From Pyrocephalus nanus (taxonomy: Eukaryota > Chordata > Aves > Passeriformes > Tyrannidae), in NCBI GenBank assembly GCA_038380795.1, contig CM076268.1, positions 17,116,001-17,180,000 on the forward strand: 64,000 bases of DNA, in the 5' to 3' direction. Numbering within the stretch: position 1 is the stretch's first letter; each line of letters opens with the position of its first letter. Below the pieces are notes generated by a model, which was not told the origin of the DNA, searched no databases, and saw nothing but the letters and a program-made list of their open reading frames with translations. Shown here piece after piece: positions 1-35,811 of this stretch. A program made the translations under genes and the position numbers.

Positions 1-509
1 ATATTCTAGAAATTAAGACATTATTCCATTTTAAATTTTAAAATACGTAAAAGAAATATAGTTTACAAAAATCTAACATTTCTTTACTCCATTAAAAAGG
101 ACATAATAATTCCCATAAAGAGATGAAACCAACGCTGTCTTCTTTGATTCACACTCTTCAGTTCTGATCCCTTGTCAGTGACTGCCCAATGCTGCTTAGT
201 TAGAAGGATGCGATAGGAAGAGGTAGATAATCCTTTGAGACTGATATGGATATCACTCTACAGAAGGGTATCTCTCCATTAAAAAAAAAAACCCTAAACA
301 GCCTAATGTAAAGTAAAAAACCTTTTGAATAGACTGTGTTTATTCATTCAGTAAAGCTTGCACTGAGGGAATGAAAATGCTCAGGCCTCGCTCACAGAGT
401 TTTAGCACTTTGTAGTGAGGAATTATAAAAACTCCACAAGTTGAATTACAATTGAAGTGCTGACAGGACCTTAATGACTGTAATATGTACAGTCGTGAGT
501 GCCTCTTAC
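1..509. other. Partial PCGF5 last intron
   Basis: AT-rich sequence left of the penultimate exon. I looked for the expected C-terminal exon on the minus strand and did not find it, so this is intron. No repeat was recognised. Confidence 0.7.
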
Positions 510-23665
<23,156 letters not shown>

Positions 23666-24063
23666 CTGTAACACACGTGGAAAGAGAGAGCTATGTAAAC
23701 CTGGCCGGACAGCGGCGGTGTCCCGGAGGAGCAGCGTCGCCATGAACTTGGCGGGGGCACCGGGCCGTTATTTACATAACAGCAGCCCGGCCGCCGAGCT
23801 CCGAGGCCGCGCCCCGCCCCGCCAGGCTCCGGACGAGCCGCGGGGCCGGTGACAGGTGCAGGGGCCGGGGCCGGCCCCGCCGCCCTCCCTGCGCCCCCCG
23901 CCCGGCGCTCCGGGCCCGCAGGCCTTGGCGGCCCCGCGGGGAGCACCCCCCGCCGCCCCGCGGCAGCCGCGGCCGGAGAGGGCGGCGGCGCCCCGGCTGT
24001 GCCCCCGCTCGCCCGGCTCCCGTCCCTCCCCTGCCGCACCTGCGGCGCCTCCCGCGCCCCTCG

Positions 24064-24073
24064 CCCTACCTGG
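24064..24073 (-). other. Candidate splice donor of an alternative PCGF5 first exon
   Basis: On the minus strand the island contains CCAG|GTAGGG, with the last exonic base at 24070. It is the best minus-strand donor I see in this island and lies at a plausible distance from the acceptor at 23665. There is no transcript evidence in the sequence itself. Confidence 0.35.
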
Positions 24074-24320
24074 CGCAGCCCCGCGGCCTCGGGCGGGCGC
24101 CCGGCGAAAGAGAAAGAGAAAGGCGGCGCGCCTTCCCCCGCTCCGGGCGCTCCCTCCTCCCCGCCGGCTGCCGCGGCCGGTCCCGGGGCGGGCGGGACGG
24201 GCGCGCAGGCGCTGCTCCCCGGCCGAGCCCCGCAGCGCCCTCCGGGCGGCGGCGGCCGGAGCCCCGCGCCGGGGGAGCCCCTGAGGGAGCGGGGGGAGCG
24301 GGGCGGCGGCGCTGCCGGGC

Positions 24321-24329
24321 CAGGTGAGA
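24321..24329 (+). other. Plus-strand splice donor in the intragenic island (possible antisense transcript)
   Basis: The plus strand reads CCAG|GTGAGAG, a near-consensus donor at the right edge of the island, after which composition turns AT-rich. Divergent CpG-island promoters often produce a spliced non-coding RNA in this arrangement. No downstream exon could be identified. Confidence 0.3.
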
Positions 24330-24379
24330 GCCCGACGGAGCCCAGCCCGGCCCCCGCCGCCGCTTCTTGAAATAACTTC

Positions 24380-25105
24380 AGCTTCTGCCCCTGGAAGAGG
24401 GAAAGTTAAACCCATTTCTCAAGCCCGCAAATGCAAATGATAAACACTGGACTAAGTTAACCAAGTCCTATGAACATACATGTACTTTCCTCGAACCGGG
24501 ACCAACTAGCCAGAGGACGGCTAAGCTGTCTCCACGGTTCAGGGCACCTGCTTTTTGCTCCCCTGTTCTAAGAAATGCGCCAGGTAATTACCCAGAAAAC
24601 TACAGCTTCCTTAATTTTTCAATTGCACTATTTCTAGAAAATTTCTTCTACACTACTTTTAACAATAATGACAAAAACATAAGGAGGCATTTCCTGTATC
24701 AGCTGCAATGCCACCGCTTTACCTGTGGCTGTGTTAGGTACTTGCTTTTCCATTCTACATTTTTAGATACATACTCACTTTGCATTGGCCCTCCAATGCA
24801 CTCTCCCTTTCATCCTTGGGTAAGTGCTGCAACAGGAGAAAGCTTTAATAATTTTGGCCTGTTCATGCCATACATTTTTACCTCTGAAATATTTACCATC
24901 CAACAGATCTCCATGTGCATCAAATCAATTGCCAATCTGAGTCAGGTGCACTAAAAACTGTTACCATTAAAGTTACAGTGCAATGATGAATACATGATAA
25001 GCCAGATATAGAGTAATTCAACAGAACATACATAATTTTTGCTGATAAAATATTCATCTTGCATAAGACTATTTGTTCACAACATGAACAGAACTTTTGA
25101 AGCAG
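24380..25105. other. PCGF5 5' intron, beside the intragenic island
   Basis: Normal AT-rich intron. An exact octamer ATGCAAAT at 24431-24438 lies just outside the island; it may be a POU-factor site or chance. Otherwise nothing recognised. Confidence 0.5.
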
Positions 25106-25725
25106 CATAGAATCACAGAGTATGCTGAGCTGGAAGGGAGGCACAAGGATCATTGAATCCAACTCCTGGCCCTGCACGGGACACTCAAAGAATCCCACCA
25201 CATGCCTGAGAATGTTGTCCAACCACTTCTTGAACTCTGTCAGGCTTGGTGCTGTGACCACTTCCCTGGGGAGCCTGGTTCCAGTGCCCAATCACCCTCT
25301 GGGTGAAGAACCTTTTCCTAATATCCAGCCTAAACCTCTGCTGACAGATTCATGCCATTTCCTCACATCCTGGTCACCTCAGAGAACAGATCAGTGCCTG
25401 CCCCTTTGCATCCCCTCATGAGGAAGCTGTACACTGTGATGAGGTCTCCCCTCAGTCTCCTCCAGGCTGAAACTGGACCAAGACCAAGTGACCTCAGCCA
25501 CCCCTCATACAGCTTCCCCTCAAGGTCCTTTACCATTTTAGTTGTGGCGTTCGTCCTCCCTTGGACACTCTTTAATAGCTTAACATCTTTCTTATATTGT
25601 GGTGCCCAAAATTGCCCCCTGCACTCAAGGTGAGGCTGCCCTAGTGCAGAGCAGAGCAGGACGCACACCTCCCTTGACCAGCTGGCCATGCTGTGCCTAA
25701 TGCACCCCAGGATACAGTAACAGTT
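25106..25725 (-). repeat. CR1 LINE 3' fragment
   Basis: The 3' end is at 25106 (agaatcacagagtatgctga on plus). On the minus strand one open frame of 122 codons keeps SREVCVLLCSALGQPHLECR, GQFWAPQYKKDVKLLKSVQG and RLRGDLITVYSFLMRGCKG, typical of the CR1 ORF2 C-terminus. It is the best preserved CR1 piece here, but 5'-truncated. Confidence 0.95.
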
Positions 25726-27680
25726 TAACAAAGAGTTAACAGCTTTGGCCTTCTCTTGTTAACTGTTGTTTGCATTATTATACCATAAAGCACACACTGA
25801 TGAGCCAAAGACTAAAGAACACAGAACTCTAAACTAAACACTAAACAGAGATATAGACAACATAGACTACATACATCTCATGGGAATATTTTAGTCACCT
25901 TCTGTCAGTTTAGCAGAAGTTGACATTTTTCAGAGTGAGCGTGAGAGTGGCCCTGCTTGAATGTAGGCTAAGTATGATACAGCATTATTAAACTTACATG
26001 CATGCATTTAAAACAAGCAACTGCTGATACTTTCCTGGCTGTTTCAAAATGACTGCATCTGGTAAGACTTGTTTTAAAAATAAACTGGTTTCTAAGTGAG
26101 ATTTCAAATCATACTTTAAGTGTCTCACTTGAAAAAAAAAGAACCCAACATTTTCTAAACAAATTAGTCAGCTAGGCTCACGTTTACACAGTAATGGATG
26201 CACAGTGTTCGATTCAAGCACATCAAAAACTCAGTTATGTCATTTATTATACCGTGTAGCCTACACAGTAATAATCACACGGCAGTTGCGATTACTGTAG
26301 TAATTGTAAACATACACAACCGGTATAGGTTCCCACAAGCCATACTGAAGTTCTTTTAAGGGCAACCAGTCCCATGCCAGGTAAGTGACAGTGTAGATGA
26401 CAAATTCTTGCCTCATCTCTCCACTCAGTCCTGTTGGTACCAAGTGTATTTATGAGATGTTGACTGAAGGTGATGAAAGTTGAGGCTTTCAGCACCTTTC
26501 AAGACCACAACATAAAGAGCAAACAAGAAGCAGCAAGGAAGCTCTCATTTCATTATTAGAGGAAAGCAGATCCTAAATACTTACTCCCACTTTATATCAT
26601 TAAGGAAGAAAATTATTGTAATAAATGCTTATGAATTAATTATAATTTCAAAGGTAGTTAACTCCTAGCATCACATACAACAGGTTTATTTAAAAATACA
26701 GGTCCATAAGTGATATGAGAATTTTGATCTACTTATAGCAGTTAAAAGGCAACAGAGGAATAGTGTTTGATTCAAAAGAATCAAACATGAAATATGAAAG
26801 AAACAGAATCAAGACAATGAACTTAACTCATCAAAGTAAATATATATCATGTACAGGTAACAAGAAACATGGTATGACAGAGAGGATGATTATAGTCCTC
26901 AAATGAGTGACGAAAATACAGCTGCTCTAATTTTCTGTGTTTCTCAAACTTTTGACTTTCGCATCAACTAGCTTGTACCCAGCAGTTCCCAGAGTGTCCT
27001 CTAACACAGTGCTTACTTTTTTTTTAAACCAAGTCCTTTTTTACATATGTGAACTTGTCTAACAAATAGAAAATAAAGACTGATTTCTAAGCATTATCAA
27101 CATTGAGTAGTTTCTCGAAATCCTTAGAGAACTACTGGATCATCCTCATGTGAATGTAATTATTTACATGTGAAACAGAGCAATTATTTACATTTAATAA
27201 GAATTAAATGTATCTTTTTAAAGGAACAGCCAGGACACACAAGTATATGTGAACTCCAAGCATTAATTAAAGCAGTTCCAACATTTTCAAAAAATACCAG
27301 TGTTCGACATCAGTTCCCAAGTAAATTCCAAAGAGAAAATAAACACTGGTTAATATTCAAATTCTCAGTAACATTTGAAATGAGTGAATAATTGTAATTC
27401 TGCAAGTAGATCTACATTGGTGAAATGTTACATCCCTACAGAGCTACACTGGAGTCTGTTTCTAGGCAAGTCTCCAGCTACCCTCCAGTTATCCTAAGAG
27501 TTACTTGCATTTTGTAGATGAAGAATTACTGGGACACATCTGAACTAGGAAACTCATGGCAAATAAATCCCTTCTTCTCTTAATAGAAATTGTGTAGCAA
27601 TCTGAATGATATTTAGAGGGAACTGAGCCTCTAGACATTTGATGAAAATGCCATTCTACAACTTTTAAAAACTTGAAAAC
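25726..27680. other. PCGF5 5' intron, no recognised element
   Basis: AT-rich sequence with no exon, RNA gene or transposon that I recognise. Small open frames here are chance. Confidence 0.55.
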
Positions 27681-28185
27681 TTCACTGAATTGTTTAGGTT
27701 AGAAGGCACCTCCTGAGATCACATAATCCAACCTGTCTGCTTAAGCAGGGTCAGCTAAAGCAGGTTGCCCAGAGAATGGGTAGAGCCCCATATATGAAGA
27801 TAATCAAACCCCCACTGGATACAGCCCTGGACAATCTGTCAATCTGTTCCCATTTGGATCACTTCCATTGTAAAAAAAAAAAAAAAAAAAAAAAAAAGCA
27901 GTTTGACTTCCTTAGCTACGTTCTCTCCCACTGAGTATTTATACATGCTGATAAGATCCCCTTGAGCCTTTTTTTTTTTTCCCCAGCTGAGCAGTCCCCA
28001 TACTCTCAGCCTCACCTCAAATGAACAACACTCAAGTCCCTTAACCATATTTATGGCCCTGGGTTGGACTCCCTTCACATCTTTCTTGTTCTGAGAAGCC
28101 CAAAACTGGCCGTAGCACTCCATGGGTCACCTCATCAGTGCTGAAGACAGAGGAAAATCAATCTCCCTTGAACTCCAGGCAACTT
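27681..28185 (-). repeat. CR1 LINE 3' fragment containing an expanded oligo(A) tract
   Basis: Plus-strand blocks ggttagaaggcacctcctga, ccaacctgtctgcttaagca and cactggatacagccctggac match reversed CR1. The minus frame has CYGQFWASQNKKDVKGVQ and GDLISMYKYSVGE. A run of 26 A at 27872-27897 sits inside the CR1 coding region, as a later expansion or insertion. Confidence 0.9.
27872..27897 (+). repeat. Poly(A) run, 26 bp
   Basis: A pure A run (T on the CR1 sense strand) lies within the CR1 fragment, where the family has no such run. Confidence 0.95.
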
Positions 28186-28317
28186 ACTTGAATTTACTGC
28201 ACATTTACTCAGGTGTGGAGATCACATATAATCACTTGGGGATCTCTTATTTCCAGTGAAATTCCCAATCAAGTAGAATATTATCTAGAATAGAACTATA
28301 TACTAAATGGCATCTTG

Positions 28318-28535
28318 TCAAATGCCTCTGCTCAAAGCAGATCTAACATTAAGGTTAATTCAGATTGCTCAGGGCTTCATCCAAAGAAAGTCTGTGTATA
28401 TCCAAGGATGGCAATTCTACAGCCTCTCTGGACAACCTGTCTCAACCCTTGGCAATCCTCATTTTGGGTTTATTTCTTTAGGTCCAGTTGGAACTTTCCT
28501 TGTTCCATCTTGTGTACTTTCTTATATATATGAAT
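28318..28535 (-). repeat. Second, more diverged CR1 fragment
   Basis: On plus it shows ctgctcaaagcagatctaac, tatccaaggatgg, acagcctctctggacaacct and agttggaactttccttgttc. These correspond, in order, to the reversed CR1 tail (ctgctcaaagcaggg.., ctccaaggatggagactcc, acctctctgggcaacctg, aattggaatttcccttgttc). It repeats the 3' part already present in the neighbouring fragment, so it is a separate insertion. Confidence 0.75.
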
Positions 28536-31500
28536 AATTTACTAATTTAACTCCTACTGTCGTTATCAATGCCTTTGGCATTACCTCTGGTCCATGCATC
28601 ATATTTCTTTTCTTTTTAGGCAAAGAGTAGTAACATTGTGTATCACATAAACAATGTTACTATGCTCAGTGTGAAGACTGCCTTTTTCATTTGATGGGAA
28701 ATTATAGGAATTAGGCTATTCCTATCCTCATCACTCGTGAAAATTATCAGCAGAGAGGTTTGCATTTCTGCCATGAAGGTTTTTCTTCATCCCTACTGAG
28801 CTCTATGTAAGATGCCATATATTAGCACATAATAGCACCTCTGGGATATATATAGCATTTCTTTATGCTTACTCTTCTTTTATAGCCTGGAGTAAAGTAG
28901 CAAAGCAGGTTGCAAAATGCCAACATCTGTATTATTAGGCCACTGGCAGATACATAAACATGACAAATTCATTCGAGATACACTTCAAGAGAAAGGTAAA
29001 ATTGTGTCACAAAGTGTTCCAACTCTGTTGAACTAATTTCAAGTAAATTTTAAAAAGAGAAATCGTTAAGTAAGTTCCTACAGATTTTACAATATTTGAC
29101 TGCTAGTAAAGAAGAAACAATCAAATAAGTTACTCTAGCAGGGGAAAGACAAGCAGATCTGTATTGCCAAACATTTCCCTTGTACACTAAAATACTGGTC
29201 AACCATGGTACATGCTGTCTCTTCCCAGCTAGGGAAACACAAAAAACAAGTGAGAAACAAGGTCATGGCAGTGGGAGAAGGAGATTGCCACTGCAAGGAA
29301 AAAAAAATCATAACTTTGAAATAAAATTGCCTGGAAATTGTCACAAGCATAAAGAAGACAATTTAACTTTAGACACTCGTATGCAGAGGTTGAAGTGAAA
29401 AAATGGCTGGTTTAGAACATATTATTGGCTGACCATTAAACATACTGAGTGAAGATCTTGTGACCAGTTTGACATACCTCCCTGTAAGTAACAAGTTTAA
29501 GAACTGCAGTTACAATCCTCAGGGGTATTGTAAATTTAAAAACACCAACCTATTACAGCAGAATTCAAAATACTCAGCTGAAAGCAGCTGTAGATTTAAG
29601 AATTAAGTGCTATGGCCATACTTTTTAAAAGTATTTTTCTTGTGCTTCTTTGATTATTTTGTCATTATTCTATATTTTTCTTTTGAAGAACAGTCTTAAT
29701 AGGTAGGATTGCATGCATCAGACAAAAACATTTCCAGAAGCTTCCCAGAGAAAGTGAGACAAACTTCTAATTTCTAAAATATTAAGTGACCAAATTGTCT
29801 ATTCAGTTACTCTAATATCCAACTGTGTGAACTGTGATAAGCTGTTGTTTTCTAGTTTTTTGGTGTTTGTTTTTTTTTTTTAAAGCACAGTACACATATA
29901 GTATAGGCTGCTATGTTCATGGGTCATGAGAATGATCTCACTGACACTGCTTTGTCTTTAAAGGCAAAAGTCTTGGTTATGGTATAGAGCCTTGTATTGT
30001 GCCCCAACAATTTTTTTTTCTTCATAGGTAATTGATTTTTGGTTATATGGTAAAGAGGGATTTGCTTTTGAACCATTAGAGATTGCTCACAGAGAGTGAC
30101 AACAGCAGGCGGCTTACAAGATGTGAAATCAAGCTGCTTCTGTGAGTCCATTTGCCCATGTGCTTGGTTAAAAAAACAATGATCTGTGGTGGAGTTAGGA
30201 ACTCTGGGCAACTAAAATACTGGTGGTATCCTCAACCTCTCTTGGTTTTGCTTCATGACACACTGTAACTTCATGCACTTTGGTCTACTGTGCTACATCT
30301 CCTTTAGCTTTTTATAGGGTATTGAGAAAAGTGTTTTGTGGTTCGTGGTATGTTCTGTAGGCTGTGATGGAGGAGGCATTATTTCAGAGTTGCCTGTGAT
30401 TGTGGGGAACCACAGGGAATAACAAAAGTAGTCTTTTATAGTCCTATGTTTTATATAAATTTCTAGCAATTCTGTATAGGTACAAAATCTAGCAATTCTT
30501 TATAAACAGAGCATTTTGGTAACATCTTAAAGAAGCGGCATCATTTGAAACAATTACCTTGGTTCTTAATCAGCTGCTCTCCACCCAAAAACATCTGCAC
30601 CTTCAGAATTACTGTTTTGGTCCCTGGCCAAAAAAGTTTTGGTTTCTCACTTCTACTGCAAAGTTTGTTAGACTGTCTCTGAATTCACAAAACCCACACC
30701 TGTGCTGCCGTTTCTATTATTGTATAATCTCTAATACTTCTTAACTACTTTACCTATCTGATTATATGTTTCTACTAGTTCAGTTCCCTTTTACTCTGCT
30801 CTGCAATCGTATCACCCGTGTATTCTGCGGCTTTTACAGAGAAAATCTGCTCTGGAATTAATGCTACTTCAGGTCTCCCTGCTACTACACAGTGGAAAAA
30901 ATAAATCAATAAATGACAATCGGAGCCACACTATCAGAAAAACTCCAGTAGGGTAACATGCACAGGCCAGCCTGAATACAGCTGTTGTCTGCATGGGCAA
31001 GACTATGTCTCCTCCATAGATTTTCAGGATTTGCAGGTCATAATGTAAACACTTTGCCAATTCTATGTAGGTATCCTTCCAGGGAAAAAGTATTCCTATA
31101 CCACTATGAACATAGGTTTAGAGTTTTATAATCAAGTCTAAGTGAAGTCTATGCTTTTCCACAAGACATCCTACTGGCTACTTGCTACAATTCTATCACT
31201 TTTTTTTTTTTTAAATCCTTGTTTCTGTCAGTAATATATAGCCTCTTCCACTCTATATTGCATTTTATACATATATTACATAAAAATATCTGTTATATTA
31301 CGTATTTTTTCACTTTTTTCCTCCTGAAATTATCAAATCCCCTTACATCAACATATACAGCACAGCTAAACAATAACCTGAATCGTTCAAATAGTTTTGT
31401 GAGTGTCATCTTTCAATTTCCTTGAAATTGAAAGACAAATGAAAACAAACTGTAAGAACCCTCCAGTGACTCCTGCTAAAATTGTTACTAACAGATTTTG

Positions 31501-34500
31501 TTTCTTACAGTTGAAAACTGGCAGGAATGCAAATCAAATTGTATCACACATGTCAAACAGCTTCACAATTATGCAATCAACTTGCACTGCAAATTAAAAA
31601 CAAGATTTGCTACTACATCTTAAGTCAAAACAAATTTAAAACTTCAATAAGCTCTGCAAAAGCAATCCTCAGCAAATCTACTCATGCCTGTTATGATGGC
31701 AGAACCAGCAAACAAAGAGGCTTGAAAGGAAATAGAAAAGTAGCAACCAAATTGCCTCATCTTTTACATGACAAATTAATGACATTCACAATGTCTTAGG
31801 GAGTTAACTACTCTACTTCAATCGATTTTCAACAGGAATTCTGTTTCCAGCTCTCTCAAGAATAAAACCTTTAACTTAATAACACAATGTTGGATGGACT
31901 CCATTTCATTTCTGCCACATGGGAGGACTCATTCATGGGAACCGTCACTTTGTCAGCCCATTAAAACAGTAGCTTCATCGCAGAAAACTTAATAGAGATA
32001 CTTGTGAGTTTAGTTTTTAACTTGTAAAATACAGAGTGTTTCTTCTGGATAAACTAAGAGAAAACAGGGTGCAGACCAAGATACCGAGCTTTACATCCTC
32101 CTCACCTCTTTTTTGACAGAAATTTAGTGTATATCTAAAGGTCTGTGCAGCAACATGTTCTATGTGATCCAGTGCATCCAATCATATGACCCTAATCGTT
32201 ATGGAATTTGGCCTACTGAGTTAGATAAAAAACATTCCATAAGAATAAGCAAAACCAGAAGTTTTTTATATATTTTTGATATTTGTAACAGTTCACATTA
32301 ACAAATGAGAGTCACTCCAAATAACATTTCACTGAAAGCATTACTTTGAAATACTAGTAATTTTTATCCACTATATTAATGGAAAAAGGTTAAGCAAACC
32401 TGATACTTTTAGTAGATTCTTCACATGAATAATATGCCAGTTTTGGGGAGAGAGAAGCTCAGGACTCTAGCCAGAAGCTATTCTCAAGAGAGCAATCACT
32501 GCTCAGCCCATAACTTGGCATTATATACCAGTACTGCAGTGACACTACCTGAGGAAGTTGACAGTGCTGGTTTTCTCAACCTTAATCCCATGACTTCAGT
32601 AAACTAGAAAACTTGGCACAAATGGTGCCTGTATTTGACATTATCATCACTGAGTTTTCTGAAGAAAAGATGTATAAAACAATTCTCAAGTATGAAAAAA
32701 AAGTTTGAGGGGTGCTTTTGCAATTACAAAACCATGGCCTTCAGACTCTGCCTGCATGTAAACAGCATATTCTCGGTTTATGTGCATTTAATCAGACTGA
32801 GCACAAAATCAACCAAAATATGTGAGACTGTGTTTATCATATCTGCATCTTGAGCTTCTTTTTGTAATGCTGGGAAGTCTGGGTTCAGCACAGTGCTAAT
32901 GAGATCACATGGCTTCTAGCTGAGTAGGCTATGGCAGTTTGGATTCCCTGTTTTTAGGCACTGGACAGAGAAGGGCTAAGTCCTTTCCAAAATACAAAGA
33001 ATATTCACAGTCCTGCTTTTAAAAAGCTGTACTGTCTGCAGAAGCTCATTCTCACATTACTAACTTGTCCGGTCACATCAACTAGACCCAACTGTGAAGT
33101 ACTTTCCCAGAAAATTCTTTAGGAAGACAATTTTTGTAAGATATGCAGCTAATACTTCATGATATTACATGCTTTTGAGTCTAAAAAGTGAGTTCTTAAG
33201 TACACTAGTACATGCAAGCTCTTCTAGAGATCAATTTCATTGAATAAAACAAAATATCTGTTTTGGTGCTTAAATATCTAATGGCACTTAATGAAAACAT
33301 TTGACAAATGCACAAATTGCATCATTCTATTACGAATTTTGCTTTATATTTAGAAAAACAGATCTTAATTTCCTCTTCAAAAAGCTATCATTTAGGAAGA
33401 ATCACATTCTTGCTAAATTCACTACACTCTCCCATCTATACTTAAATGGCAGGTGAACTATATTTACATTTCATGGTTAGGCCTGGTTTCTATAAACATA
33501 ACCATTCACACTTCAGTGTGCATGCCCACAGTCTGTGCAAGTCCCACAGTCCTGCTCATTAAAGTGACTATTCGCTTTCATCAAGCTTAGTATGCAAGTC
33601 CATGCAGCAATGTACATATATATGTAACAGCCACTCCTTATATCTTATAAAGGTATATAAAATCAGCAGAGAGCAGGTATCATTCTCTACTATTGTTTCA
33701 CACCTCACTGCTATTTCTAATCTGTATTGCAAGAGTTTCAAATCCTCTAGTCACTGCCAAACACTATGAGATTCCATGAGATAAGATTTATCACAGATAT
33801 AATACCTCAGCTTCAGTTAGCCAGCTACCTTTTCTTTTCACTGTATTAACACACTTAAAAAAACCCCCACAAACCAACCCTAAACCCTTTTATTTTCAAA
33901 ATTTTTCACGTTTTGTAATGAATTGAGCTTCCTGTTAAGTACATTTCAAGAATGTTTTCCTAAAGTAAATTATAAACTATGCTAAAGATACACCATTTCT
34001 GACCTTTCTAAATTGCAATAATCTGTATGCATTTTACTGAGTTTTTTTAGATGTGACTATTTTCTTCAGTACTGTATTAAGTATAAGTTCTAGAGGGTTA
34101 TAGCTAGAAGGTTTCACCTATCAATTTACATGGCAAATCTCACGCAATTCCCTAATCTAATACCCCTGGTAGACTTTAAAGAATAAAAGGCATAATACTC
34201 TTAAAATTATTTCTTTTTATCACAAATGCATAGATGGGAATATGAAATTTTGACATGGTATTTGGCTTATGAGAACTTGTTGATATATGGAACACATAGT
34301 CTGCTCCTATCATCATCATGCTGTCTATTTAACAATTCACATTTAAATACAAGACCTCAGTTGCCACAGATCAGTAGGAATAAAATTAAGGAGATTTAAA
34401 TATTTCCTGCTGAGAATTCTGGAATGCTGTCTAGTGTTTTATCCCATGTCTTTTAAACTTGTCAGAAACACTGGTGCCATCCAAACCCTCCATCAGTCAG

Positions 34501-35464
34501 GAGCTAAAATATGTATTTGGGGGCTATGTCTTCCATTAAGCAGCAACTTATCAAAATCACGAGAGAAACCATTGTTACAAAATACAGCAAAAAGAAATAC
34601 CTTCAAACACATACTGCCAATTTACAGTTTTATCTGATATATGTAACATCTGTTGTATAGTTCTCTTCATTGCATCTGTTTGCATCACATTTGTACCAGT
34701 GAAGCAATACCCTCTCTCCTCCTTTTTCTTTATATATTGGTGGACAGCATAAAAACTTCAAGAACAGATGAAAAGTCTCAAGTTGAGGTACTGAAACTGC
34801 TTCCTAATAATCTATTTTATGTTAGTATTCTTCAGTCCTTAACAAACTAAAGAATTTCAGTAGAGAGACTCAATAATATTCCTGAGAAGTAAAATTTTTG
34901 GTACAATTAACATGGTGCTAACAAACTCACATAAAAAAGATTGTTATAAAGAAGAGAATCAGAAAGTGTGCTGTTTTGCTGTAGATAGATTATATCCAGT
35001 AATGAATGATGAAAGAAAAGTAGCTCCATAGTTTGTCTAGAGTCTAGGAAGACCTGTCCCAATTTTTAGAACTGTGATTTTTACTTAGTAAGTACTAAGT
35101 CAATATTATTAATTTTAGAGCAAACATCCTCACTATGTACATAACCTTTCAATGAAGTTATTGTCCAAACTACTGTTGCTGATGTAAACAGGAGCCAATT
35201 TAAATGGCACTTAGTGCCCAAAGAGCAATAAACTTGTAACTATTTACAAGAATACTGTAAGTAATTTATTTATCATAGAGAAAAAGTGCTGAAGATCCCT
35301 ACTTCTTTGGTAAGTCTCTCTTCTTTAAAGCCACAGAACACAGTAACTTAAGACAAGATGCAAATACTGACCATAAAAAGTGAAAGGTACCAGCTACTCT
35401 GCCACATTATATTTTCCCCTCTGTTTATGATTTTTTCATAAGAAGGGCTTGAACAGTCCCTAAG
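28536..35464. other. PCGF5 5' intron, no recognised transposon
   Basis: About 7 kb of AT-rich intron. It holds one perfect short hairpin at 31410-31434 (listed) and several poly(T) runs. No exon, tRNA or other RNA gene was recognised. The open frames present are short and featureless. Confidence 0.5.
31410..31434. repeat. Perfect 11-bp inverted repeat with 3-nt loop
   Basis: The arms ctttcaatttc and gaaattgaaag are exactly complementary around ctt. The stem is too short for a microRNA precursor and has no following T-run that would suggest a Pol III terminator. Confidence 0.8.
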
Positions 35465-35808
35465 ATGATTAAGGGATTGGAGCATCTGTCATATGAGAAG
35501 AGGCTGAGAGAACTGAGGTTTCTTATGGCCTTGCTCAAGGGGGGTTCTTAGCAATGTGTGTAAATACCTGACAGGGAAGTAAATAAGACAGAGCAAGAGA
35601 CTTCCTAATACTGTCCAGTAACAGGACAAGAGGCAGTGGACACAAACTGAAACATGGGAAATCCCATTTAAACATAATGAAAAAAAGAAATCTACTGTAA
35701 AGGTGAAAAAATGCTAGAATTATTTGATTGGTGAGGCTGCAGAGTCTCCATCCTTCACAACTGGTCTAGTCAACCCTGCTTTGAACAGAGGGGCTGGAAT
35801 AGGCAAAC
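35465..35808 (+). repeat. CR1 LINE 3' fragment
   Basis: Plus-strand text agrees with the CR1 ORF2 end: gattggagcatctgtcatat then gagaagaggctgagagaact, ggacaagaggcagtggacac, agagtctccatcctt, and finally gctttgaacagaggggctgg. Gaps and stops show decay. Confidence 0.88.
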
Positions 35809-35811
35809 AGG

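Larger units (their letters stand above)
23700..24375. promoter_or_regulatory. Intragenic CpG island just upstream of the first coding exon
   Basis: Base composition changes abruptly to very GC-rich with dense CpG, against AT-rich flanks. It abuts the 5' side of the first coding exon of PCGF5, as expected for a promoter. On the minus strand a donor-like GCCAG|GTAGGG ends at 24070. Joined to the acceptor at 23665 it would give a 404-nt intron and a short alternative first exon. On the plus strand a CAG|GTGAGA donor lies at 24323. Several long open frames here (up to 215 codons) are composition artefacts, rich in Gly, Ala, Pro and Arg with no domain. No TATA box was seen. Confidence 0.75.

Noticed and set aside
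23690..23703. Donor-like CCAG|GTTTAC on the minus strand just before the first coding exon
   Set aside because: It would leave an intron of only about 35 nt to the acceptor at 23665, too short for vertebrate splicing.
23768..24415. 215-codon minus-strand and 173-codon plus-strand open frames in the small CpG island
   Set aside because: Same composition artefact; no homology recognised and no conserved start context.
25363..25731. 122-codon minus-strand open frame resembling a protein family
   Set aside because: It is real homology, but to the CR1 ORF2 C-terminus in a 5'-truncated fragment, so it is listed as a repeat, not a gene.
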